DNA of 47,358 nt from Cutibacterium namnetense (GTDB lineage: Bacteria > Actinomycetota > Actinomycetes > Propionibacteriales > Propionibacteriaceae), in the NCBI RefSeq assembly GCF_001642025.1, contig NZ_LWHO01000004.1, positions 1-47,358 of the forward strand, read 5' to 3'. The notes beneath the pieces were generated by a model. That model was given only the letters and a program-made list of their open reading frames with translations. It was not told where the DNA came from and searched no databases. The position numbers and the translations under genes were made by a program. Below are positions 17,015 through 26,278 of the stretch, one piece after another (position 1 is the first letter of the stretch; each line of letters begins with the position of its first letter).

Positions 17015-18379
17015 TCAGGCCTCCTGCAGTATGTGATCGACGACCTTGGCACCGAAAACGAGAGATCCGACGGGGACTCGCTCGTCAACTCCATGGAAAA
17101 GACTGATGAAGTCGAAGTCGGCCGGCAGTCTCAGCGGAGTGCAGCCGTAGCAGTTGATTCGTCGGCCGTCAGGCAAAACCGCGAACCCTTTGGCGTCGGT
17201 TCCTGCCGAATTGAGGTAGGGCAGCACGACAGTCCCCGGGTCCTCAGCATTAACGGCCTGGCGAATCGCAGCAACGGCCGCTCCCTCAAAGGGCGCTGCT
17301 GCCGCCGGCTTGAGGGAGATCGTCTCGAAGTCGATTCCAGGACCAGCCAAAGACTTAATCGTCGAAATCATATCCTCCTGTGCTCCGGGGATGAATCGGG
17401 CGTCGACTTCGGCGCTGGCACGAGTCGGCACAACGTTAACCTCGTACCCCGCCGATAGCACAGTCGGGGTGACACTATGCGCGCAGCACGCAGCCACCAT
17501 GCGCGACAAAGGGCCGATGGCGGACAGACTGGATTCGAGATCATCCCGGTCGATCGTCAGACCCCACATCGCGGCTATCTGGTTCAGGAACTCCTCCTGG
17601 ACCGGATGATGCAGGTCGGGCCACTGATAGGAGTCGATACGGGACAGAGCATCAAGCAGATGGGTGACGGCGTTATCTGGGTTGCGCATAGACCCGTGCC
17701 CTGCGCTGCCGGTGGCGCTCATCCGGAACCACCACAGCCCCTTCTCTGCGGACTGGACGACGTAGACTCGCCTGCCCTGCGGTGTCGTCAGGGAAAACCC
17801 GCCGACTTCACTGATGGCCTCAGTGACACCATCAAACGCCTCTGGATGATTGACGCCGAGCCACGTTGAACCGAGGGTTCCTGAGCATTCCTCATCAGCG
17901 AACATGATGAAGCGAATGGGTCGAGAGGGCACTTCACCGCGACGCTGACGAGCCCGGATAGCCGAGAGAACCATCGCCAAAAACCCCTTCATGTCAATGG
18001 CTCCCCTGCCCCACACACAGTTGTCATGAATCTCGCCAGACAGCGGGTGATGGGTCCAGTCAGCAGCCTCGAAGGGGACAGTGTCGCTGTGGCCGTGCAG
18101 CAATAGCGCAGGACGACTCATATCGGTGCCTTCCGGTGCCCATTCGGCAACCAGGGTGGCACGGCCGGGCTCAGATTCGTGAATGGTGACGCCAACTCCG
18201 ATGTCGTCGAGGAGGCCGGCCACGTAGTGACACATCTCACCCTCGCCCCTGGCGTCCTGTGGACCAAAATTCTGCGAGTCGATCTGGATCATTCGCGAGC
18301 AGATGTCGACAACTTCGGCCTGCGGGCAATTCGGCCCGTCAACAAGGTCCTCGAGGGTCATGGTGAAGAGATCTGACAT
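17015..18379 (-). CDS. M20-family metallohydrolase (ArgE/DapE/ACY1 type)
   Basis: Two-zinc amidohydrolase of 454 residues. The metal site is H97-x-D99, D129 (GAIDMKG) with catalytic E163-E164 (ADEECSG). The dimerisation insert begins near VYVVQSAEKG. The family removes acyl or aminoacyl groups from N-acyl amino acids or dipeptides; annotations such as acetylornithine deacetylase are possible but not provable here. It is the first gene of a pair with gltA and starts 139 bp left of the divergent tRNA-Leu. Confidence 0.88.
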   Translation of the reverse strand: MSDLFTMTLEDLVDGPNCPQAEVVDICSRMIQIDSQNFGPQDARGEGEMCHYVAGLLDDIGVGVTIHESEPGRATLVAEWAPEGTDMSRPALLLHGHSDTVPFEAADWTHHPLSGEIHDNCVWGRGAIDMKGFLAMVLSAIRARQRRGEVPSRPIRFIMFADEECSGTLGSTWLGVNHPEAFDGVTEAISEVGGFSLTTPQGRRVYVVQSAEKGLWWFRMSATGSAGHGSMRNPDNAVTHLLDALSRIDSYQWPDLHHPVQEEFLNQIAAMWGLTIDRDDLESSLSAIGPLSRMVAACCAHSVTPTVLSAGYEVNVVPTRASAEVDARFIPGAQEDMISTIKSLAGPGIDFETISLKPAAAAPFEGAAVAAIRQAVNAEDPGTVVLPYLNSAGTDAKGFAVLPDGRRINCYGCTPLRLPADFDFISLFHGVDERVPVGSLVFGAKVVDHILQEA

Positions 18380-18518
18380 GCCGCGATTGTGTCACTGAAG
18401 GAGCCTTGAGCCTCCGCCGGGATGCCCAAGTGACGCCGATTTGCATTATGCAACGAAAGCGCACTACAGTTCTATGACTGTCCGGTACGGTGCGATTGCG
18501 CGGCAGCGGATAACCCGA

Positions 18519-18604
18519 GTCCGGGTGGCGGAATTGGTAGACGCGCTAGCTTGAGGTGCTAGTGGCCGATTAAGGCTGTGGAGGTTCAAGTCCTCTCTCG
18601 GACA
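18519..18604 (+). tRNA. tRNA-Leu(GAG)
   Basis: 86-nt class II tRNA. The acceptor arms GTCCGGG and CTCGGAC pair (one G-U), with discriminator A. D-arm TGGCGGAATTGGTAGACG matches tRNA-Leu, anticodon loop TTGAGGT gives anticodon GAG, a long variable arm follows, then the T-loop GGTTCAAGTCC. CCA is not encoded. A strong terminator follows. Confidence 0.97.
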
Positions 18605-18614
18605 CTCCAGGATT

Positions 18615-18650
18615 GATCCCCGGCCAAGTTTTCTTGGTCGGGGATCTTTT
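18615..18650 (+). terminator. Terminator of tRNA-Leu
   Basis: 14-bp stem (GATCCCCGGCCAAG with CTTGGTCGGGGATC, one C-to-T wobble position) with a 4-nt loop, then TTTT. It lies 10 bp after the tRNA 3' end. Confidence 0.93.
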
Positions 18651-19078
18651 CATCTCGCAACGAGGGTCATGCCACGCTGTGACGGTTCCAGTCACCATCC
18701 ATTCCCCACGGCACACTGGCTTAAGTCGTGCTATAGCAGCATGAACAAGGCGTCCGATGCGCGCGCAGTTCTACATCTACCGCCGCTGGGCGCCACAGGG
18801 TAACGATCCTTGTCCTACGGATGCCGAGTGCCACCGGTTGATGTGAGGGCAAGGGCCGCCGGGCAATCTTGCAGAACTGTTCAGACCATTGCGAAGACAG
18901 GACAGAAAACGAGCACCATCGACGTCGAGAGTGGTTATCCTCCCAGACTAAAATTAACCTCATGCACGATTACCCAGATCTGCGAGCTAGCGACCCACGA
19001 CGAGCCTCTTAGCTCCTATTGTGCGTAGCGGTCGTCTTCGAGGATGAGGCGGCGCAACTGACGCAAAGGAGCATCTTG
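18651..19078. other. Intergenic region, no recognised gene
   Basis: 428 bases between the tRNA terminator and the lipase-like gene. Short open frames occur on both strands (for example 29 codons from ATG 18,756), but none has a ribosome-binding site or a recognisable family. It presumably contains the promoter of the secreted hydrolase. I see no repeat or mobile-element end. Confidence 0.5.
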
Positions 19079-20212
19079 ATGTCATTCCCACGCAAACTCA
19101 GCGCATTGGCCATTGCCGGCACCATGGCAGTGACTGGCGTGACGGTGGCAACCCCGGCCCTTGCCAGCGCCGGTAGCGGTTCCCAGCCAGCCGCAGCAGC
19201 GCCCGCCACCAACCAGGTACATAAGGAGACTGGCTACTTCAAGACCACCGACAAGCTAGGGACCCAGCTTTTCTACCGCAAGGACATCGTCCCCAACGCT
19301 AAGGGAGCCGTCGTCCTGGTCCACGGGCTCATGGAGAACTCCTCCAACTACGAGTACCTAACCAAGAGCCTTACTAACGCTGGCTACAGCGTCTACCGCT
19401 TCGACAACCGTGGCCATGGGCGTAGCGCTGCCCCATACGTCAACAACGCCATCCCGCGCGGCCAGTTCGACGACTGGTGGAACATCGAGTCCGACATCCA
19501 CCAGGTAGTCGGCACCGCTCACAAGGAAAATACCGGTAAAAAGGTGTTCCTACTCGGACACTCCATGGGCGGCATCGCCGTCCAGTCCTACGGAATCATG
19601 TACCCCGGATCCGTCGACGGCATCGTCTCCTCCGGCGGCGGCACCATCGTCAATGTCGATGGCCCTGACACTCAGGGTGCCACCACCATCACCCCGGATA
19701 ATCTCAACTTCTTCGCCCGTCATGCCCTGCCCCAGATCAGCCAGCTTCTCCCCATGACCCAGCTGACTAGCTTCAACGGACGCCTGGCAAAGGCCGCCAT
19801 CAAGGACCCCAAGGCGATTCGGATGCCTTCAGGTCCGCTGTCCGCCGACATCATCCTGCCCGGTTACCCGCCATACGGCTTGTGCTCCGATCCAGCAGTT
19901 CGTATTGACCACTGGCAACATGACCCGCTGTACAACAAGTACATGCGTCTCGGACTCGTCGAGCAGATGGGTGTCGCCGAGGCTTACAACGTCATGAACG
20001 CCCATGACTTCAAGGCTCCGACCCTAATCATGCATGGCGAAAACGACGGCCTGGTGCCCAGCTACTTCGACGTCAACTGGTACAACGCCATCAATTCAAA
20101 AGACAAGAAGATCATCCAGTGGCATGGCCTCATGCACGAGATCTTCAACGAGCCCACTAAGGACCAAGTCATCAAGACTGCCGTCGACTGGATCGACGCC
20201 CACAACAAGTGA
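19079..20212 (+). CDS. Secreted alpha/beta hydrolase, monoacylglycerol-lipase/lysophospholipase-like
   Basis: 377 residues. A Sec signal peptide ends near ATPALAS-AG (residues 25-32). The mature protein is a Hydrolase_4 (serine aminopeptidase S33-like) domain with oxyanion motif VHG (81-83), nucleophile S162 in GHSMGG, D323 in HGENDGLVP and H353 in GLMHEIFNEP. ATG 19079 has AAAGGA 8 nt upstream. Probably exported and acting on glycerolipids or other esters, which would suit a skin commensal. The substrate is inferred. Confidence 0.88.
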   Translation: MSFPRKLSALAIAGTMAVTGVTVATPALASAGSGSQPAAAAPATNQVHKETGYFKTTDKLGTQLFYRKDIVPNAKGAVVLVHGLMENSSNYEYLTKSLTNAGYSVYRFDNRGHGRSAAPYVNNAIPRGQFDDWWNIESDIHQVVGTAHKENTGKKVFLLGHSMGGIAVQSYGIMYPGSVDGIVSSGGGTIVNVDGPDTQGATTITPDNLNFFARHALPQISQLLPMTQLTSFNGRLAKAAIKDPKAIRMPSGPLSADIILPGYPPYGLCSDPAVRIDHWQHDPLYNKYMRLGLVEQMGVAEAYNVMNAHDFKAPTLIMHGENDGLVPSYFDVNWYNAINSKDKKIIQWHGLMHEIFNEPTKDQVIKTAVDWIDAHNK

Positions 20213-20220
20213 GCTAACCA

Positions 20221-20246
20221 CCTGGGGGGATACGCCGCCCCCTAGG
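20221..20246 (+). terminator. Possible terminator after the secreted hydrolase
   Basis: 9-bp stem (CCTGGGGGG with CCCCCTAGG, one G-U) and 8-nt loop, 8 bp after the stop. No U-run follows, so activity is uncertain. Confidence 0.45.
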
Positions 20247-20366
20247 TCCCGTCCATCCCACAAAACTCTTTAGGTAAAACCCCTAACTGACCATGGACTG
20301 ACGAGTAAAATTACGGACATGCCCCGGGCTGATCAGCGACCCTGGGACCAACGAAAGGAGCGACTT

Positions 20367-20582
20367 ATGGGTCTGAGTGACAAGATCAGTAGCAAGACCG
20401 ACCAGGCCGTCGGCGCTGCCAAAGAGAAGATCGGTGACCTCACCAATAACAGTGATCTCAAGGGTGACGGCGCCGATCAGAAGGCCAGCGGCAAGGTGGA
20501 TCAGAAGGTCGAGGACGTCAAAGACAAAGCGACTGACGTCAAGCACGATGCCCAAGCCGCCGCTGACAAGCTGAAGGACTGA
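20367..20582 (+). CDS. CsbD-family small stress protein
   Basis: 71 residues, very hydrophilic, Lys/Asp/Ala-rich. It begins MGLSDKISSKTDQAVGAAKE, and GDGADQKASGKVDQK is the CsbD signature. ATG 20367 has GAAAGGAG 7 nt upstream. In other bacteria CsbD-like proteins are general-stress-induced; their molecular role is unclear. It lies alone between the hydrolase and ogt, and its own terminator follows directly. Confidence 0.88.
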   Translation: MGLSDKISSKTDQAVGAAKEKIGDLTNNSDLKGDGADQKASGKVDQKVEDVKDKATDVKHDAQAAADKLKD

Positions 20583-20589
20583 CGAAGGA

Positions 20590-20620
20590 CGGGCCGGGCA
20601 CCAGGTGTCCGGCCCGCTTT
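20590..20620 (+). terminator. Terminator of the csbD-like gene
   Basis: Stem CGGGCCGG (20590-20597) with CCGGCCCG (20609-20616), 11-nt loop, followed by CTTTCT. It begins 7 bp after the csbD-like stop and ends just before the ogt ATG. Confidence 0.8.
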
Positions 20621-20625
20621 CTGCC

Positions 20626-21117
20626 ATGACAGCACAGTCCCAGCGCCGCTTCGACACCGTCATTGGCGAGTTGGAAGTGATAGCCACCCCCAATGGGCTC
20701 AGTCGGCTCACTTTCGTTAAGACGGATATGTCACCGTCACCAGCGGTACTGCATTCTCATCGCGGTGGCGACTTGATCTCTCGTGCCATTGCACAGATCA
20801 CCGAGTACTTGTCAGGATCACGGACGTCATTTGACGTATCGCTGGATCTCTCTGCGACGACGAACTTCCAACGCGCTGTGCTGACCGGCTTGCAGACGGT
20901 GCCCTACGGACAAACTGTCAGCTACCGCCAACTAGCGAGCATCATTGGACGACCGAATGCGTCTCGCGCAGTCGGCCACGCCTGTGCATCAAACCCCCTG
21001 CCCATCCTTATCCCGTGCCATCGAGTGCTACGCAGTAATGGTCAGCTCGGCGGCTATCTCGGTGGTCCTCGTCTCAAGCGCTTCCTGCTAGATCTAGAGA
21101 ACTGTCACCTCGGCTGA
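20626..21117 (+). CDS. ogt: Methylated-DNA--[protein]-cysteine S-methyltransferase
   Basis: Suicide repair protein that transfers the alkyl group from O6-alkylguanine to its own cysteine. 163 residues. The active-site PCHR has C131, preceded by the DNA-binding helix RQLASIIGRPNASRAVG and followed by GGYLGG. ATG 20626 sits directly after the csbD-like terminator and has no clear Shine-Dalgarno sequence. Its 3' end overlaps that of dprA by 13 bp, tail to tail. Confidence 0.94.
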   Translation: MTAQSQRRFDTVIGELEVIATPNGLSRLTFVKTDMSPSPAVLHSHRGGDLISRAIAQITEYLSGSRTSFDVSLDLSATTNFQRAVLTGLQTVPYGQTVSYRQLASIIGRPNASRAVGHACASNPLPILIPCHRVLRSNGQLGGYLGGPRLKRFLLDLENCHLG

Positions 21118-22244
21118 CCTGCTAGCGTGACGGACCACGTGCCGTCGAGGCAACACGCCGCCATGCCGAGTTGCTCGAGAACGGTCAACGCGGTCGTGCA
21201 CTGCGCAATAGACACCCCAGTCAAAGCCGCCAACTCATCTAGCCCGCACGATCCATGAGCGGGGAGCGCCTCGTGAACAGCGAGTTCAGTGGGGCCCAAA
21301 ATGTCAGTTGGCAGGGTGTGGCCTGCTGGTCTTTTCGGCTCTGGGGCGAGTTCCCCGACTATCCCTTGGACGTCCTCAGCATCGCGCACCAGGATCGCCT
21401 CACCGTCACGGATCAGCTTGTTCGTTCCTGTCGATCGGCTTGAAGTCACTGGCCCGGGGACTGCCATGACAGGATTTCCTAATGCGTTGGCCCAGGACGC
21501 GGTATTGATCGCTCCCGACCGCCATCCAGCTTCCACAACGACGGTTCCTATCGTGAGTGCTGCGATGAGCCGGTTTCGGGCTAGGAATCCAGGTCGCGTC
21601 GGATGGCGGCCCGGAGGCAGCTCTGAGATGAGGATGCCTGTTTCCGCGATGTGCTCCAACACCGCGATGTTGCCGCGAGGGTAAAGAGTGTCGAGTCCAC
21701 ACGCGAGGACGCCAATAGTGTTTCCGCGAGCTGACAACGCCCCCCAATGAGCAGCCACATCGATGCCGAACGCGCCACCAGATACGACAGTATGGCTCCC
21801 GGTTCCATCGCAGTGCCCACGTACCAGCTGGTAGGCCATTTCTACGGCAACGTCCTGACCATAACTACTGGGAGAGCGGCATCCCACAATAGCCACTGAC
21901 TGCTGTGACATATTGGCGAGGTGAGCAGGCCCAACAACCCACAGCCCCAACGGTATTCCGCCCATTCCAGACTTCGCCACCCGCGCGAGGCTGTCGAGAC
22001 TTGTAGGCCATTCCTGATCCCCCGGAATGAGAAACCGCATCGCAGCCTGTTCTGACCGCTCGACGAGTCGACCGACGTCGAGCGATTTAGCTCGTTCATG
22101 CCATCTTTCGCCAGAATCGGTGAGTAGTTGCCGCCACAGCCCCTCGGCGGTCATCTCACATAGCCGATTTGCCGTCGTAACACTCCCGGGTTCGACTGCT
22201 GCTGTCAGAGCGGCACGCGCCAGTCTTTCGTCAGTCCACATCAT
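21105..22244 (-). CDS. dprA: DNA-processing protein DprA
   Basis: Loads RecA onto incoming single-stranded DNA during transformation. 379 residues. The Rossmann-like core has VAIVGCRSPSSYG (117-129) and the SGGAFGID signature (155-162), followed by a C-terminal winged-helix DML1-like region. Its ATG overlaps the comM stop (ATGA), with GGGAGG 5 nt upstream, so translation is coupled. It forms a natural-transformation-linked block with comM and yraN. Confidence 0.94.
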   Translation of the reverse strand: MMWTDERLARAALTAAVEPGSVTTANRLCEMTAEGLWRQLLTDSGERWHERAKSLDVGRLVERSEQAAMRFLIPGDQEWPTSLDSLARVAKSGMGGIPLGLWVVGPAHLANMSQQSVAIVGCRSPSSYGQDVAVEMAYQLVRGHCDGTGSHTVVSGGAFGIDVAAHWGALSARGNTIGVLACGLDTLYPRGNIAVLEHIAETGILISELPPGRHPTRPGFLARNRLIAALTIGTVVVEAGWRSGAINTASWANALGNPVMAVPGPVTSSRSTGTNKLIRDGEAILVRDAEDVQGIVGELAPEPKRPAGHTLPTDILGPTELAVHEALPAHGSCGLDELAALTGVSIAQCTTALTVLEQLGMAACCLDGTWSVTLAGQPR

Positions 22245-23764
22245 CGCAACCTCCCTCGTCGCATCCCCATGGCCTCCGCCACACATGACTTGTCAACCTC
22301 GTCCTTGCCCGCAAGGTCGGCCACCGTCCAAGCGATTCGCAGCACTTTGTCGACGCCTCGCGCCGTGAGCCGTCCGGTCGTCAGAGCATCTTCGATGATT
22401 CGAGTGGCGTCATTGGCCGGCAACATCTGTCGTAAGACTTTTCCTGGCACCTCGGCGTTGCATCGCCAGGGAACTTCCTGCCATCGGGCGGCAGCACGCT
22501 CACGGGCTTGCGCGACCCGCGCGTGCACCGTTGCACTAGATTCCCCCGCCGCCAGAGCTGATGCGTCAAGCAGATGCGCTGACGTCAGCGGCCGCATCCG
22601 TACTGTGACGTCCACTCTGTCAAGGATCGGGCCCGAAAGCCGGCCTGAATACCGGCGAACCTGTTGCGGAGTGCACGTGCATCGTCCCGATGGGTCATCG
22701 GCCAGCCCACACGGGCATGGATTGAGCGCCATAACAAGCTGAAACCGAGCCGGGAATGTCGTGTGTGCCTGGGAGCGTCCAATGACGATTTCCCCAGTCT
22801 CCAGTGGCCCGCGCAGCGAGTCCAGCACCTTCGGCGCGAACTCCGGAGCCTCGTCGAGGAACAACACTCCCCGATGCGCCAGCGAGATAGCTCCGGGTTG
22901 GGCAATACGGGCTCCCCCGCCGACCATCGCCGCCATCGACACCGAATGATGAGGTTGAGCTAGTGGGGGCCTCGTCATGAGATGCCCGCTCCCTCGTCCG
23001 GCCAAGGAATGCAGCGCGGTGACTTCGAGGGCGTCACGGTGATCAAGTCGGGGAAGAATCCCAGGTAACCGTCGTGCCAACATGGATTTCCCACAACCTG
23101 GAGCGCCACGCAGCAGAATGTGGTGACGACCGGCTGCCGCTACTTCCAGGGCTCGGCGCGCCTCATGCTGACCGATAACCTCCGCTAAGTCTCCGATCCC
23201 CGGATCCATCTCGGGTGGTTCCACAATGGGGTCATGAGGCGGCAACGCTGGACGGCCGTGTAGCACGTCGACGACATCCCCCAGATGGCCCACTGGCCAG
23301 ATCGTTAGCCCTCCGACCAGACTGGCCTCATCCCGTTGACTAGTCGGCACTACCGCCCGCTCAAACCCAGCCTCCCGCGCCGCTAACAACGTTGGCAGCA
23401 CACCGCGCACAGGTCGTACTCGGCCGTCCAGCCCAAGTTCTCCAATCAGAACCGTCGATCGCAGGAGAGTCTGTGGCACCTTTCCGTCAGCAGCCAGCGT
23501 CGCTGCAGCGATGGCCAAATCAAAATGGGTCCCGGCTTTCGGCAAACCAGCTGGCGTGAGGTTGATCGTCAGCACATTGCTAGGCCACGACAACCCCGTC
23601 GCACAGACAGCTGCTCGGCATCGATCCCGGGCCTCGTGGAGGGCCGCGTCTGGCAGGCCGACGAGCACGGTGCGTGGCAGTCCGGACGAGATTGCGGCCT
23701 CCACCTCGACCATGGAGCCTTCCATCCCCACCAACGCGACCGACCACGCACTTGCCCCGGTCAC
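22241..23764 (-). CDS. comM: ComM/YifB-type Mg-chelatase-like AAA+ ATPase
   Basis: Hexameric helicase promoting branch migration during integration of transforming DNA. 507 residues: N-terminal Lon-protease-like domain, AAA+ core with Walker A GAPGCGKS (220-227) and Walker [11 protein letters not shown], a zinc-binding CPCG...CTC segment, and a C-terminal Mg-chelatase domain. It overlaps yraN upstream and dprA downstream by 4 nt each. Confidence 0.95.
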   Translation of the reverse strand: MTGASAWSVALVGMEGSMVEVEAAISSGLPRTVLVGLPDAALHEARDRCRAAVCATGLSWPSNVLTINLTPAGLPKAGTHFDLAIAAATLAADGKVPQTLLRSTVLIGELGLDGRVRPVRGVLPTLLAAREAGFERAVVPTSQRDEASLVGGLTIWPVGHLGDVVDVLHGRPALPPHDPIVEPPEMDPGIGDLAEVIGQHEARRALEVAAAGRHHILLRGAPGCGKSMLARRLPGILPRLDHRDALEVTALHSLAGRGSGHLMTRPPLAQPHHSVSMAAMVGGGARIAQPGAISLAHRGVLFLDEAPEFAPKVLDSLRGPLETGEIVIGRSQAHTTFPARFQLVMALNPCPCGLADDPSGRCTCTPQQVRRYSGRLSGPILDRVDVTVRMRPLTSAHLLDASALAAGESSATVHARVAQARERAAARWQEVPWRCNAEVPGKVLRQMLPANDATRIIEDALTTGRLTARGVDKVLRIAWTVADLAGKDEVDKSCVAEAMGMRRGRLR

Positions 23765-24180
23765 CGGATACCTCGCACATGAGTGATGGATGGCTTAGTA
23801 CCTGGGCGCACCATGACACCGATGGCGTCAATCCGCACCGAATGGGCCCCCTCATCCTGGCTAACCAACCACGTCAGTGCTAGTTCGTGAAGCTTACGGA
23901 CCTTCGCCGTCGTAATGGATTCCAGCGGGTCCCCGAAGCCAGTGCCTGATCTGGCCTTCACCTCGATAAAGACGACGGTTTGGCCCTCACGCGCGACGAG
24001 GTCAATCTCTCCCACATCACACGCCCAGTTGCGCGCGATGATCGTCCATCCCAGGGACTCCACATACTCAGCGGCAAGATCCTCGCCCCACGCACCGAAC
24101 GCGGGTCTGCCACCATGGCGCCCACGCAGCGCAGCTCCACGCGGGGTCGTCAGCTCTGCTGACAATGGCTTAGGTGTCAT
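23761..24180 (-). CDS. yraN: YraN/UPF0102 endonuclease-like protein
   Basis: 139 residues of the UPF0102 family, with a PD-(D/E)xK nuclease fold. Putative metal-binding residues are D60 (GEIDLVA), E73 and K75 (FIEVKAR), with a conserved [10 protein letters not shown] helix before them. Its function is thought to be structure-specific nuclease activity. The stop overlaps the comM start (ATGA). It begins this three-gene operon downstream of a spacer with two DnaA-box-like sites. Confidence 0.9.
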   Translation of the reverse strand: MTPKPLSAELTTPRGAALRGRHGGRPAFGAWGEDLAAEYVESLGWTIIARNWACDVGEIDLVAREGQTVVFIEVKARSGTGFGDPLESITTAKVRKLHELALTWLVSQDEGAHSVRIDAIGVMVRPGTKPSITHVRGIR

Positions 24181-24231
24181 CGTTCACCACCTCCGACAAC
24201 AGTTGTCGTCGCAGAGCGCCTGATTATTCAG

Positions 24232-24240
24232 TTATCCACA
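24232..24240 (+). promoter_or_regulatory. DnaA box (perfect consensus)
   Basis: TTATCCACA, the strict DnaA-box consensus, in the spacer between yraN and the DUF2469 gene. A second same-orientation box lies 41 bp further on. Together they may titrate DnaA or regulate yraN-comM-dprA. This is sequence identity only. Confidence 0.5.
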
Positions 24241-24272
24241 GATCAATGTTTGGGAATCATGAACGTCACTAG

Positions 24273-24281
24273 TTGTCCACA
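24273..24281 (+). promoter_or_regulatory. DnaA box (actinobacterial form)
   Basis: TTGTCCACA, the form common in actinobacterial origins, in the same orientation as the box at 24232. No AT-rich unwinding region or further boxes were seen, so this is not oriC. Confidence 0.45.
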
Positions 24282-24372
24282 AGTTCCCGACTCGGGGTGG
24301 CAAGACCACGCGATGCTCAATCGTTCAAGTCGCATCGCTAGTCAGGTAGCGTCGAGGAATGCGAGCCTGAGG

Positions 24373-24684
24373 TTACTTTGACGGCACTTCGTCAAAGTCA
24401 GGATGCACGATCTCCTCGATGGACACATCGCGGAAGGTAAGAACCTTAGCGCTTTTGACGAACCTGGATGGCCGGTACATGTCCCATACCCAGGCGTCCG
24501 CCATAGACACCTCGTAGTAGACGTCGCCCCCCTCAGTGCGAACCTTGAGATCGACGACGTTACACAAATAGAAACGTCTCTCGGTCTCCACGGCATATTT
24601 GAAGATCCCGACGACGTCCTTGTACTCGCGGTAGAGCTCCAGCTCCATCCGATTCTCGTACTGTTCCAGATCTTCGGCACTCAT
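24373..24684 (-). CDS. DUF2469 family protein
   Basis: 103 residues of an actinobacterial family of unknown function found between rnhB and yraN. The N-terminus MSAEDLEQYENRMELELYRE is characteristic. The rest is a compact, probably beta-rich domain with an acidic tail. The ATG overlaps the rnhB stop by 4 nt, indicating translational coupling. Confidence 0.9.
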   Translation of the reverse strand: MSAEDLEQYENRMELELYREYKDVVGIFKYAVETERRFYLCNVVDLKVRTEGGDVYYEVSMADAWVWDMYRPSRFVKSAKVLTFRDVSIEEIVHPDFDEVPSK

Positions 24685-25328
24685 GATGAATGAAGCCTAG
24701 CTGCTCGTCGCACATTGGCGTAGCTCATCCGGTGTTGACGAGACGGTCCTAGCTCCTCCAGGTGACGCTGGTGCAAGGCAGTCGCGTATCCCTTGTGCAC
24801 CGCAAAATCGTATCCAGGAATCTCGGCGTCCATAGCAACCATGATGCGGTCCCTGGCCACCTTAGCCACGATGGAAGCGGCCGCCACGCACGCACACACC
24901 GAATCGCCCTTCCACATTCCCAGATCGGGAACCGTCAGCCCATCGACCGGGAAGCCGTCCGACAGCACGTATCCCGGCTCAATTCCCAGCCGCGCCACGG
25001 CACGCCTCAAGCCGCTGATATCTGCCTCTTGCATTCCCAACCGATCACACTCGTCGGCCTCTACACGTACCCACGACACCGCCAAAGCTTTATCCATGAT
25101 GACGTCAAACAGGGCCTCGCGCTTGGCCACAGATAGTGTCTTGGAATCTGCTAGACCCACAATCCTGCCGGATCTGCGATCGTCAAGGATGACAGCTGCG
25201 GCAACCAATGGCCCTGCGCACGCGCCCCGGCCCGCCTCGTCGCATCCGGCCACGGGTCCAAGACCGGCCCTGGTGAGGGCCCGTTCATGGCCCATCGGTC
25301 CCCGCCCGACTCGCACCATCGCCGTCAT
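24681..25328 (-). CDS. rnhB: Ribonuclease HII
   Basis: Removes ribonucleotides from DNA-RNA hybrids. 215 residues from ATG 25328. The active site DEDD set is visible: D30 and E31 (GCDEAGRG) and D124 (LSDGFPV), with the DSK loop at 61-63. ATG 25328 lies 13 bp after the lepB stop. The longer frame to 25448 would overlap lepB and was rejected. Confidence 0.94.
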   Translation of the reverse strand: MTAMVRVGRGPMGHERALTRAGLGPVAGCDEAGRGACAGPLVAAAVILDDRRSGRIVGLADSKTLSVAKREALFDVIMDKALAVSWVRVEADECDRLGMQEADISGLRRAVARLGIEPGYVLSDGFPVDGLTVPDLGMWKGDSVCACVAAASIVAKVARDRIMVAMDAEIPGYDFAVHKGYATALHQRHLEELGPSRQHRMSYANVRRAARLHSS

Positions 25329-25341
25329 GGCACCCGTCCCG

Positions 25342-26157
25342 TCACTTAGGAGAGCACGTGTCACCGACGCAAATGCGCGCCTTGCTTGGAGCTGACGACG
25401 ACCTATCCGGGATTCCCTGGAAGGTGTCGGGGGTCCCCAGACTGTCAATGCGGTTGAGCGGCATGAGAATGGCTTTCGCTGGCCCTACAACGTCGTCAAG
25501 CGGTACGAACCCAGGAGCGCCCGTGTACTCGTCCGGATCAAGGTCCTGGAGGTGATAGCGCGAGTCACCCGAAGCATTGCGGTGATCCCCTAAGACGAAC
25601 ATTCGCCCCTGAGGAACAGTGACCCGAAACTTCATCGCCGAGGGTTTAACCGTCTCGCCATTTTCGGAGTACAAGTAAGACCGCTCGTCGAGAGCCTTAC
25701 CATTAACCGTCACTTGGCCGTTGATGTTGCAGCAGGCAACAGTGTCCCCGGGCATGCCGATCACTCGCTTGATGAGGTAATTCGAGCTCGTGTTAGGCAA
25801 CAACCCGACGAATTCGAGGATCTGCCCTGGAACAGAGCGGCGATCCTGGGCAGCGGGTAACCAATGCTCGGTGTCTTTGAACACGACAACGTCGCCACGG
25901 TGGAAATCCGCAGCTTTCACAGCGATTACGCGGTCACCTACCTGCAAGGTGTTTTGCATGGACTTCGACGGAATGACAAACATCTGACCGATGAAGGCAC
26001 GCAGCACAGCGGAGATGATGAGAGCACCGACGACAATCAGAGCAACTTCGATGGCCCCCGACCTGAAGCGCTGCCATCCAGACGCCTGCTCCCCAGCACC
26101 CTCAGACTCCTTGGTGCCGCCGTTTGCAGCCCGTTGCGCCTGGTAGTCATCCGCCAC
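25342..26157 (-). CDS. lepB: Signal peptidase I
   Basis: Membrane serine protease that removes Sec/Tat signal peptides. 271 residues from GTG 26157 (GGGAGAGG 7 nt upstream). A hydrophilic N-terminal stretch precedes one TM helix (about 36-56). Catalytic S66 lies in VIPSKSMQNTL and the general base K130 in YLIKRVIGMPGD. Box E GDHRNASGDSR is present. A cysteine pair (CCN) follows K130 and another Cys pair is at the C-terminal end. It lies between rplS and rnhB, as in most actinobacteria. Confidence 0.93.
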   Translation of the reverse strand: MADDYQAQRAANGGTKESEGAGEQASGWQRFRSGAIEVALIVVGALIISAVLRAFIGQMFVIPSKSMQNTLQVGDRVIAVKAADFHRGDVVVFKDTEHWLPAAQDRRSVPGQILEFVGLLPNTSSNYLIKRVIGMPGDTVACCNINGQVTVNGKALDERSYLYSENGETVKPSAMKFRVTVPQGRMFVLGDHRNASGDSRYHLQDLDPDEYTGAPGFVPLDDVVGPAKAILMPLNRIDSLGTPDTFQGIPDRSSSAPSKARICVGDTCSPK

Positions 26158-26278
26158 GGCAAAACCTCTCCCTCGTCCCGGCGGGAACGTCCCGTCGGGT
26201 GCCATCCTGCAGTGTAACCAACCCATAAACTAGGCCGCATGATGGCGTGCTAGCCCATCCATAGATACCAGTAGAAGC

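Noticed and set aside
20268-20290. TTAGG/CCTAA inverted repeat before the csbD-like gene
   Set aside because: The arms are only 5 bp and no sigma-factor or regulator consensus was recognised.
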